Part shown: piece by piece, positions 21,364 to 27,672 of the stretch
Layout of the letters: every line of letters starts with the position of its first letter
Numbering within the stretch: position 1 is the first letter of the stretch
Assembly (NCBI RefSeq): GCF_009901525.1
Contig: NZ_CP019288.1
Span: 2,013,501-2,077,500, forward strand
DNA from: Kordia antarctica
GTDB lineage: Bacteria > Bacteroidota > Bacteroidia > Flavobacteriales > Flavobacteriaceae
Length of the DNA stretch: 64,000 bases
Direction: 5' to 3'
Made by a program: the position numbers and the translations under genes
The notes under the pieces: generated by a model
Database searches by the model: none
What the model saw: the letters and a program-made list of their open reading frames with translations, nothing else
Told to the model about the DNA's origin: nothing

Positions 21364-22044
21364 ATGAAAATAGATAAAGCGCTTGAAGAAGAAATACAAG
21401 CCATAGGAGACGATCATATCATGACTTCTTACGATACTCCATTACGCAAAGACGCTTTTGATTTGAGTGACAAAGAAAAAATAGTGAGCATCAAAAAAGA
21501 TGTAGCGCATATTATGCAAACACTAGGCTTAGACATGACTGACGACAGCCTCAAAGGAACGCCAAACAGAGTTGCTAAAATGTTTGTAGAAGAAATTTTT
21601 GGCGGATTGCGTCCAGATAAAAAACCAAAAGCATCCACTTTTGAGAATAAATATAAGTACAATGAAATGTTGGTGGAGAAAAACATTACCGTCTACTCTA
21701 CTTGTGAACACCATTTGCTTCCAATTGTAGGAAGAGCACACATTGGATATATTTCAAAAGGTACTGTTGTAGGACTCTCTAAAATGAATCGTGTGGTTGA
21801 CTATTTCGCAAAACGTCCGCAAGTACAAGAACGTTTAACGATTCAAATAGTAAGAGAATTGCAAAAAGTACTTGGAACAGAAGATGTTGCTTGTGTAATT
21901 GATGCAAAACATTTGTGTGTAAACTCACGAGGAATCAGAGATATAGAAAGCAGCACAGTAACTGCTGAATTTGGTGGAAAATTTAAAAATGAGAAAACGC
22001 GCTTAGAATTCCTAGATTATATTAAATTAGATACCAAATTTTAA
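21364..22044 (+). CDS. folE: GTP cyclohydrolase I
   Basis: This 226-residue enzyme converts GTP to 7,8-dihydroneopterin triphosphate, the first step toward folate and tetrahydropterins. The signature region is intact: [19 protein letters not shown] carries the zinc-binding Cys (about residue 114) and the two His, and [18 protein letters not shown] with QERLT follows. A later [12 protein letters not shown] supplies the second zinc Cys. Length is normal for the family. It is the first gene of a plus-strand run and is followed after 25 bp by cysS, so co-transcription is plausible although the functions are unrelated. Confidence 0.97.
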   Translation: MKIDKALEEEIQAIGDDHIMTSYDTPLRKDAFDLSDKEKIVSIKKDVAHIMQTLGLDMTDDSLKGTPNRVAKMFVEEIFGGLRPDKKPKASTFENKYKYNEMLVEKNITVYSTCEHHLLPIVGRAHIGYISKGTVVGLSKMNRVVDYFAKRPQVQERLTIQIVRELQKVLGTEDVACVIDAKHLCVNSRGIRDIESSTVTAEFGGKFKNEKTRLEFLDYIKLDTKF

Positions 22045-22069
22045 TCAACCAAATTTTTCATCAATAACC

Positions 22070-23554
22070 ATGAAATTATATCAAGAACAAGAACTAAAAA
22101 TATACAATTCCCTCACAAACCAAAAAGAAGTTTTTAAACCTATTAATGAAGGTCATGTCGGAATGTATGTGTGCGGCCCCACAGTTTACAGCAATGTTCA
22201 CTTAGGAAACGTACGTACGTTTATGTCTTTTGATATGATTTTTAGATATCTAACACATTTAGGCTATAAAGTACGCTATGTACGAAATATTACAGATGTT
22301 GGACATTTAGAGAATGATGCAGACGAAGGCGAAGACAGAATTGCTAAAAAAGCACGTTTGGAAGAACTGGAACCTATGGAAATTGTGCAACGCTATACCG
22401 TTGACTTTCATGAAATTCTACAAAAATTTAATTTCCACCCGCCAAGTATTGAACCAACTGCAACAGGACACATTATTCAGCAAATCGAAATTGTAAAAAC
22501 GATTCTTGAAAAAGGATATGCTTACGAAGTAAATGGTTCTGTCTATTTTGACGTATTAAAGTTTAATGAAACTCACGAATACGGTAAACTTAGCAATCGA
22601 AAAGTAGAAGACTTAGTTCACAATACAAGAGCTTTAGATGGTCAGAGTGATAAAAAAAATCCACAAGATTTTGCACTCTGGAAAAAAGCAGAAGAAAAAC
22701 ACATCATGCATTGGCCTTCTCCTTGGAGTGAAGGTTTTCCGGGTTGGCACTTGGAATGTACTGCAATGAGTACAAAATATTTAGGCGATAAATTTGATAT
22801 TCACGGTGGCGGAATGGACTTGAAATTTCCACATCACGAATGTGAAATTGCTCAAAATGAAGCTTCAAAAGGAACTTCGCCTGTAAATTACTGGATGCAC
22901 GCAAATATGTTGACGCTGAATGGTAAGAAAATGGCGAAATCTACTGGAAATAATATTCTTCCTGGAGAAATTTTCTCTGGAAAGAATAAGAACTTAACCA
23001 AAGGATTTGCCGCAAGTGTGGCTCGTTTTTTTATGATGCAAGCCAATTATAGAAGTATTCTTGATTTTAGTAATGATGCTTTATTGGCTTCCGAAAAAGG
23101 ATTCAACAAGTTAATGGAAGCTATAAAAACGCTATACGGTTTGAAACCTGTTGGCGACAAAACTACTTTTAATTTATCAGTTTGGAAACGTGGTTGCTAT
23201 GACGCATTAAATGACGATTTTAATACACCGATTTTAATTGCCGATTTGTTTGAAGCAGTACGGTTTATCAATCTGTTGAAAGATGGAAAAGAAACTATTT
23301 TAGCAGAAGATTTAGCTTCTCTAAAAGAAAGCATGCATGCGTTTGTGTTTGATATCTTAGGATTAGAGCAACAAAGCGGTTCCGATGATGATGGCGATGC
23401 ACTTTCTGGCGTTGTAGAATTGTTAATCAATTTGCGAAACGAAGCACGCGCTAACAAAGATTTTGCTACTTCAGACAAAATTCGTGATGAACTATTAGCA
23501 TTAGGAATTCAACTGAAAGATGGAAAAGATGGCACTTCTTTTTCAGTTGAATAA
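22070..23554 (+). CDS. cysS: Cysteinyl-tRNA synthetase
   Basis: This 494-residue class I synthetase charges tRNA-Cys. The N-terminal [16 protein letters not shown] contains the HIGH-type motif (HLGN) and the first zinc Cys; [10 protein letters not shown] and HHECEIAQ supply the remaining zinc ligands, and KMAKSTGN is the KMSKS-type loop. The C-terminal helical anticodon-binding part ends with [18 protein letters not shown], typical of the family. Length is usual. It lies between folE and a small membrane-protein gene with short spacers. Confidence 0.98.
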   Translation: MKLYQEQELKIYNSLTNQKEVFKPINEGHVGMYVCGPTVYSNVHLGNVRTFMSFDMIFRYLTHLGYKVRYVRNITDVGHLENDADEGEDRIAKKARLEELEPMEIVQRYTVDFHEILQKFNFHPPSIEPTATGHIIQQIEIVKTILEKGYAYEVNGSVYFDVLKFNETHEYGKLSNRKVEDLVHNTRALDGQSDKKNPQDFALWKKAEEKHIMHWPSPWSEGFPGWHLECTAMSTKYLGDKFDIHGGGMDLKFPHHECEIAQNEASKGTSPVNYWMHANMLTLNGKKMAKSTGNNILPGEIFSGKNKNLTKGFAASVARFFMMQANYRSILDFSNDALLASEKGFNKLMEAIKTLYGLKPVGDKTTFNLSVWKRGCYDALNDDFNTPILIADLFEAVRFINLLKDGKETILAEDLASLKESMHAFVFDILGLEQQSGSDDDGDALSGVVELLINLRNEARANKDFATSDKIRDELLALGIQLKDGKDGTSFSVE

Positions 23555-23578
23555 CAACTAATTTAAACACAAAAATAC

Positions 23579-23848
23579 ATGAGTGACATTGGTATTGTTG
23601 CACTAATTGTTGGTGGAATTATCGTTTTGATAAATATTGTCATTCAATTTTCCAATCTGGTAGGAATTATACAATACGCCTTTGCTACAAATTCATTATC
23701 CAATTATTGGAAGTATTTTTTCAAAGGAAATTTTAGTGCTCGCGCGTTGATTTCTTCGTTAATCGGATTGGTAATTGCAATTTTTATTTTCTTCCTCATT
23801 GCGCCTTTTGTTTTATACAGAAAGTACATCCTGAAAAGAAACGCATAA
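23579..23848 (+). CDS. Small two-helix membrane protein
   Basis: This 89-residue protein has two strongly hydrophobic stretches, at about residues 5-27 and 58-80, separated by a polar loop with YWKYFFKGNFS, and a basic C-terminus (YRKYILKRNA). I do not recognise a named family. It starts 24 bp after cysS and ends 19 bp before yidD, so it is probably in the same transcript and located in the inner membrane. No catalytic residues are apparent. Confidence 0.65.
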   Translation: MSDIGIVALIVGGIIVLINIVIQFSNLVGIIQYAFATNSLSNYWKYFFKGNFSARALISSLIGLVIAIFIFFLIAPFVLYRKYILKRNA

Positions 23849-23867
23849 CACCTCAAACTAAATTATT

Positions 23868-24113
23868 ATTAAAAAGATCCTTATATATCCTTTTCTATTA
23901 ATCATCCGTTTTTACCAAGCGGCAATTTCTCCGTTTACACCTTCGGTATGTCGGTATACGCCAACATGTTCACATTACACCGCAGAAGCATTACAGAAAC
24001 ACGGGTTATTTCGCGGTGGAAAATTAGCCATAAAACGTATTTTTAGTTGCAATCCTTTCGGCGGAAGCGGATACGATCCTGTGCCAGACAAGCTTCATAA
24101 AAAGAAGAATTAA
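23868..24113 (+). CDS. yidD: Membrane protein insertion efficiency factor YidD (non-ATG start)
   Basis: The translation reads [16 protein letters not shown], then [18 protein letters not shown], then [15 protein letters not shown], which is diagnostic for the YidD family with its conserved Cys residues. The protein is about 81 residues, normal for the family. There is no ATG: a TAA at 23859-23861 is followed directly by three ATT codons (23862, 23865, 23868), so initiation must use ATT or another rare codon; I chose the last because MKKILIYPF then resembles family N-termini. YidD is a membrane-associated helper of YidC-dependent insertion. Start choice is uncertain, the gene itself is not. 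Confidence 0.9.
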   Translation: MKKILIYPFLLIIRFYQAAISPFTPSVCRYTPTCSHYTAEALQKHGLFRGGKLAIKRIFSCNPFGGSGYDPVPDKLHKKKN

Positions 24114-24166
24114 ATTTCCAATCAGACACCAAATTCAAAGAATTGATCAAGGGTTATATACTAAAT

Positions 24167-24199
24167 TTGGAATCTCGTTATGCAACGAGATTAGTCCAA
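24167..24199. repeat. Strong bulged hairpin downstream of yidD
   Basis: TTGGA-ATCTCGTT (24167-24179) pairs with AACGAGAT (24184-24191) and TCCAA (24195-24199), with loop ATGC and a 3-nt bulge TAG, giving 13 base pairs. It is not followed by a T tract, so it is not a standard terminator. It may be an RNA structure or a decayed palindromic element in the 235-bp gap between yidD and lgt. Confidence 0.5.
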
Positions 24200-24223
24200 T
24201 CAACAACTTTGAATACGTCTTAG

Positions 24224-24250
24224 ATACTGAATCAAGTTCAGCACAAGCTT
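24224..24250 (+). repeat. Short dispersed repeat, copy 1
   Basis: Atactgaatcaagttcagca followed by CA is 22 nt long and recurs exactly at 26084-26105; the match extends to 27 nt with one mismatch. The core CTGAA-TCAAG-TTCAG is itself an inverted repeat. Confidence 0.7.
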
Positions 24251-24299
24251 TTCAAAATTGAGTTTCACTAAAATAACATTCCTTTACGATTTGCTTTCG

Positions 24300-24328
24300 T
24301 TGATTTTCGTTTCGTTTCCCTATATTTA
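24300..24328 (+). promoter_or_regulatory. Candidate promoter for lgt
   Basis: TTG at 24300-24302 and TATATTTA at 24321-24328 are separated by 18 nt, close to the Bacteroidota TTG/TAnnTTTG arrangement. The lgt start codon follows 20 nt later, giving a short leader. Confidence 0.4.
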
Positions 24329-24348
24329 CACCTTATAAACAACTCCAT

Positions 24349-25215
24349 ATGCACTTTTTAAGTATCCCTTGGAATCCTAGTGAAGTTTTATTTAGCTTGG
24401 GTCCAATTCAAATTAGATATTACAGCTTAATGTTCATCATTGCATTCAGTTTAGGATATTACATCTTGAAAAAAATGTATGAACATGCTAATGTTAAGTT
24501 AGAATATTTGGATTCATTGTTCATGTATTCCGTAATTGCAACCTTACTTGGCGCACGTTTAGGCGCTGTTATCTTTTATGATTGGCATTATTACCAAGAT
24601 CATTTAATAGAAATTTTACTCCCAATAAAAGAAGATCCGAATGCAGCTTTATTTGGGTTTATTAATGGCTATAAATTTACAGGATTTGCAGGTTTGGCAA
24701 GTCATGGAGGAGCCATCGGAGTTATTTTCGCCATGTATTTACACAGACGAAAACATCAATATAAAAGCTTATTATGGATTTTAGATAGAATTGTAGTTCC
24801 TGTAGCCATTGGCGGCGCTTTTGTACGCTTAGGAAACTTCTTTAATTCTGAAATTGTCGGAACGTATACAAACTCTGATTTTGGTGTAATTTTTAAAGCG
24901 AATGGAGATACATTACCTCGTCATCCTGCACAATTATATGAAGCAATTTGCTACGTGATTCTGTTTGTTATTTTATGGTTTTTATATTGGAAAACCGATA
25001 AGAAAGAAAAACCAGGCTATCTTTTTGGATTGTTTTTAGTGCTGTTATGGACAATACGTTTCTTTGTAGAGTTTGTGAAGAAAGCGCAAGTTGATACACG
25101 TGAAGACTGGTTGTTAAGTACAGGACAATGGTTGAGTATTCCATTTGTAATTGTTGGACTTTACTTTATGCTTAGAAAAACGAACAATACAACTCCAGAA
25201 ACTGCCAAGTCATGA
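24349..25215 (+). CDS. lgt: Prolipoprotein diacylglyceryl transferase
   Basis: Lgt transfers diacylglycerol from phosphatidylglycerol to the lipobox Cys of prolipoproteins in the inner membrane. The 288-residue protein is polytopic (about seven hydrophobic segments). The conserved ASHGGAIGVIFAMYLHRRK and VRLGNFFNSEIVGT motifs are present, as is RHPAQLYEA. Length is typical. Its last codon overlaps the next gene by ATGA, so translation is coupled to a lipoprotein gene that is itself an Lgt substrate. Confidence 0.97.
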   Translation: MHFLSIPWNPSEVLFSLGPIQIRYYSLMFIIAFSLGYYILKKMYEHANVKLEYLDSLFMYSVIATLLGARLGAVIFYDWHYYQDHLIEILLPIKEDPNAALFGFINGYKFTGFAGLASHGGAIGVIFAMYLHRRKHQYKSLLWILDRIVVPVAIGGAFVRLGNFFNSEIVGTYTNSDFGVIFKANGDTLPRHPAQLYEAICYVILFVILWFLYWKTDKKEKPGYLFGLFLVLLWTIRFFVEFVKKAQVDTREDWLLSTGQWLSIPFVIVGLYFMLRKTNNTTPETAKS

Positions 25216-25688
25216 GAAAATTTTTGATCCTTCTTTGTTTCACAATTGCGTTTGTTTCTTGTGATTCAAATCAAAATAAAAAAATAAAAACGGTTGAAAT
25301 TACGTTTCAAAAAGAAGGTCGATTGACACTTTCTAAAGCTAGTGGAAAAGATATTATTACACTTGACGTTGAACTTGCAGAAACCGATTATGAACGCGAA
25401 ACAGGCTTAATGCATCGTGCTTCGATGAAAGATACGCAAGGAATGCTTTTTATATTTCCGACCGAGTTTCCTAGAAGTTTTTTTATGAAGAATACGCTGA
25501 TTCCTTTAGATATTATTTATTTAGATGCGAAGATGAAGATTGTAAGTTTTCAAGAGAATGCAATACCTTTAGACGAAACCGGATTGCCTTCTGAAATTCC
25601 TGCCATGTACGTATTAGAAGTGAATGCAGGTTTGGCTGAGAAATGGTTGCTAGAAATTGGTGATGGCATTACACTTTTAAAAAATTAA
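25212..25688 (+). CDS. DUF192 family lipoprotein
   Basis: The 158-residue product has a lipoprotein signal with the lipid-accepting Cys at residue 17 (FTIAFVSC). The rest is a DUF192 domain: ERETGLMHRASM, GMLFIFP, RSFFMKNTLIPLDIIYLD and YVLEVNAG are typical. The function of DUF192 proteins is not established. The start overlaps the lgt stop by 4 bp. The next small ORF continues in the same frame directly after the stop codon. Confidence 0.93.
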   Translation: MRKFLILLCFTIAFVSCDSNQNKKIKTVEITFQKEGRLTLSKASGKDIITLDVELAETDYERETGLMHRASMKDTQGMLFIFPTEFPRSFFMKNTLIPLDIIYLDAKMKIVSFQENAIPLDETGLPSEIPAMYVLEVNAGLAEKWLLEIGDGITLLKN

Positions 25689-25757
25689 ACTATACTTCTG
25701 AAAGTACTTAATATATTTTTTGGCATTGCGTTAGCACTTGGTATTCCGTTTTTTGGC

Positions 25758-25943
25758 ATGCTGATTACTTCAACATTCAATCATGTTCTGCCAGTAGTAG
25801 TTTCTTTAATCGCTGTTCCTATTATTGCCATTTATCTTACCCGAATTCCTAAGTATAAAATTATTGGAACTGGCATGCTCATTGGGCTAATTCCGTTGAG
25901 TATTCTCGTAGTTACAATTATTACATTGAGTAGACTTCATTAA
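25758..25943 (+). CDS. Small hydrophobic membrane protein, start uncertain
   Basis: From the ATG there are 61 residues with two hydrophobic helices. The same frame is open upstream to the TAA that ends the DUF192 gene at 25688, and the upstream part is also hydrophobic (LKVLNIFFGIALALGIPFFG), so the real start may be a non-ATG codon such as ATA at 25692 or CTG at 25698, giving about 84 residues and three helices. I recognise no family. It is probably the last gene of the lgt transcript. Confidence 0.5.
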   Translation: MLITSTFNHVLPVVVSLIAVPIIAIYLTRIPKYKIIGTGMLIGLIPLSILVVTIITLSRLH

Positions 25944-25975
25944 TAAAAAAATACAAGTTCATTTCTTTTTAACAT

Positions 25976-26283
25976 GAGTTCGACATAAGTTTACTCAAAT
26001 AAAATTCTGAACACATTTTCGCAATAAGTAATAAGTATGTCATTTTCATATCATTATTTTCGTTTTCTTTGCTCGCACAAAGAATACTGAATCAAGTTCA
26101 GCACAGGCTTCAACAAAAGAAAGTGCGCTTTTCCAGAGGTATTTTTAGTTTTTCTTTTAGGGAAAAACTAAAACCGCATGAATTTTTCTAAATTTTCTCC
26201 AAGGATTCGAAAATTCTTAACGAAAAACCCCTGCTATACTGCGGAAAAGACAAAAAAACACCCTGAAATTTTAGATCGAACTC
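25976..26283 (+). mobile_element. MITE-like dispersed element, copy 1 (308 bp, carries a 32-bp insertion)
   Basis: This non-coding segment matches 47731-48006 in inverted orientation over its whole length. It is bounded by inverted ends GAGTTCGA (25976-25983) and TCGAACTC (26276-26283). It contains a perfect 12-bp stem TTTTAGTTTTTC/GAAAAACTAAAA. Relative to the other copy it carries 32 extra bases (26085-26116) including the short repeat at 26084. It ends 40 bp before a small peptide gene. No transposase is present, so movement would need one encoded elsewhere. Confidence 0.7.
26084..26110 (+). repeat. Short dispersed repeat, copy 2, nested in the MITE-like element
   Basis: The 22-nt exact match to 24224-24245 sits inside a 32-bp segment absent from the second MITE-like copy, so it looks like an insertion into the element right beside its internal palindrome. 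Confidence 0.7.
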
Positions 26284-26323
26284 AGGTTTTTAGTATATTT
26301 AGAAAACTTAAATTCACAATTAT

Positions 26324-26464
26324 ATGAGCATTTTCCATTATTTATCTTCGGCAGTATTAAAGAAAATAAAAAAGAATCCAGTTTCTGATTCTTCAAAAAT
26401 ACTCGGAGGCGCAACAAATTCTGAAGCTGAACAAAATCATGTAGATTCATATTACCACTCATAA
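26324..26464 (+). CDS. 46-residue GG-containing peptide, candidate RiPP precursor
   Basis: The peptide has an amphipathic basic N-terminus (LSSAVLKKIKKNP), then SDSSKILGGATNSE and a polar C-terminus ending VDSYYHS. The GG at residues 28-29 resembles a double-glycine leader cleavage site; that would leave a 17-residue core rich in Ser, Thr, Asn, His and Tyr with no Cys. Its stop lies 3 nt before the start of a glycosyltransferase gene, which implies translational coupling. I recognise no family. The reading as a modified peptide is inference from size, GG and position; a short upstream leader ORF is the alternative. Confidence 0.5.
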   Translation: MSIFHYLSSAVLKKIKKNPVSDSSKILGGATNSEAEQNHVDSYYHS

Positions 26465-26467
26465 TTT

Positions 26468-27328
26468 TTGTTCTTATCCGTTTGTATACTCACTAAAAAC
26501 GAAGCGTCTAATATAAAATCTTGTCTAGATTCTGTAAAAGAAATCGCAGACGAAATTATTATATTGGACTCTTTTTCTACGGATGATACAATAGCTATTG
26601 CTGAAAATTACACTTCAAAAATTTATTTTAAAGAATGGATTGATGATTTCTCTTTTTCAAGAAATTTCGCAATATCGAAAGCTAATGGCGATTGGATCTT
26701 AATTATTGATGCTGATGAAAGGTTTGTATTTGAAACTAATTTCATAGCTAGATTAAAAGCTACAAAAACCAACGCTTTTTCTATTATTAGAAAAGAGATG
26801 TACAGACAGCAACATGACTTGAAACAAGTAAAATATCCTGTTACCATCATCCGATTGTTTAAACGAGAAACGAATGCTACGTTTGAATATCCAATTCATG
26901 AAAGATTAGACGATTTTTTTACGAAAGAAGGAATCCAAGTTGCATTAAATCAAGATTGTTATTTAGAACATCACATTAGTTTAGACATTGAACATGTTCA
27001 CTCAAAACAAGAGAACTATTTAGCATTGATAGCTAATTATCTACAGAAAAATCCAACTGATGATTGGTTAACGTATCAAAAAATTAAAACTTTAAAGTAC
27101 TTCAAGAAAAACGAACAGGTTTTTGATCTGATTAAAACGTTTAAAACCAAAAATCTAAAAATTAGAACTGCCACAACCATTATATTAAGTCAACTATATA
27201 TGGAAAGTGGAAAATTAGACGATGCAATCAGCACATTAAGAAGTTTGCCAAAACCTAATAATAGTACGATAGTACATATGCTATTGGGAGATTGTTACTT
27301 TAAAAAAAAAAGCCTCTTCACGCTTTAA
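26468..27328 (+). CDS. Family 2 glycosyltransferase, SunS-like layout, tail separated by a frame change
   Basis: The ORF starts at TTG 3 nt after the peptide gene. The catalytic GT-A part is intact: LSVCILTKNEASNIKSCLDS, EIIILDSFSTDDT, FKEWIDDFSFSRNFAI and the metal-binding DWILIIDADERF. A PIHERLDDFF segment follows, then helical TPR-like repeats from about residue 190. The order (GT2 then TPR) and the wording of these motifs resemble SunS, the S-glycosyltransferase of sublancin, as well as many Bacteroidota GT2-TPR enzymes. The frame ends at 27328 shortly after a run of ten A (27302-27311). The continuation lies in the -1 frame (next feature); the intact protein would be about 391 residues. 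This may be a frameshifted gene, a slippage-expressed gene or a homopolymer error. Confidence 0.85.
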   Translation: MFLSVCILTKNEASNIKSCLDSVKEIADEIIILDSFSTDDTIAIAENYTSKIYFKEWIDDFSFSRNFAISKANGDWILIIDADERFVFETNFIARLKATKTNAFSIIRKEMYRQQHDLKQVKYPVTIIRLFKRETNATFEYPIHERLDDFFTKEGIQVALNQDCYLEHHISLDIEHVHSKQENYLALIANYLQKNPTDDWLTYQKIKTLKYFKKNEQVFDLIKTFKTKNLKIRTATTIILSQLYMESGKLDDAISTLRSLPKPNNSTIVHMLLGDCYFKKKSLFTL

Positions 27329-27642
27329 AATATTATCTCAGATTAAAAACTTCAAGCAAATCTATTGACTTTGAGCAAGCAATGTATATCCTTAGCTACT
27401 GCGAAAAAGAGGACAAAGTATACAAAATTGCAAGTGTTTTATACACTCTGAAATCATACTTTTTATGTATTCTTTATTTAGATGTAAACAAAAAATACTT
27501 ACAAGCAGATTCACTACTATTATATGCTTTGATTTTCTTAAAAAAGGATGATAAAAAGCAAGCTTTGAAGTTTATAAGAAAAGCTAGAGAAAAGGATCAA
27601 TATTGGAAAAAATTGATTGAATTAGAGAATCTATATACATAA
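27304..27642 (+). pseudogene. TPR-like C-terminal part of the glycosyltransferase in the -1 frame
   Basis: This frame opens only inside the A10 run (TAA at 27301-27303 precedes it) and continues the helical repeat pattern: PLHALKYYLRLKTSSK, EQAMYILSYCEKEDK, SLLLYALIFLKKDDKKQAL and KFIRKAREKDQYW. Joined across the run, GDCYFKKKK and PLHALKYYLRL form a normal TPR helix pair. An internal ATG at 27382 could start a separate 86-residue product, but the sequence upstream of it is clearly part of the same domain. Confidence 0.75.
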
Positions 27643-27672
27643 ATAGTTTCTGAAAGTATTCAACATCCAAAA

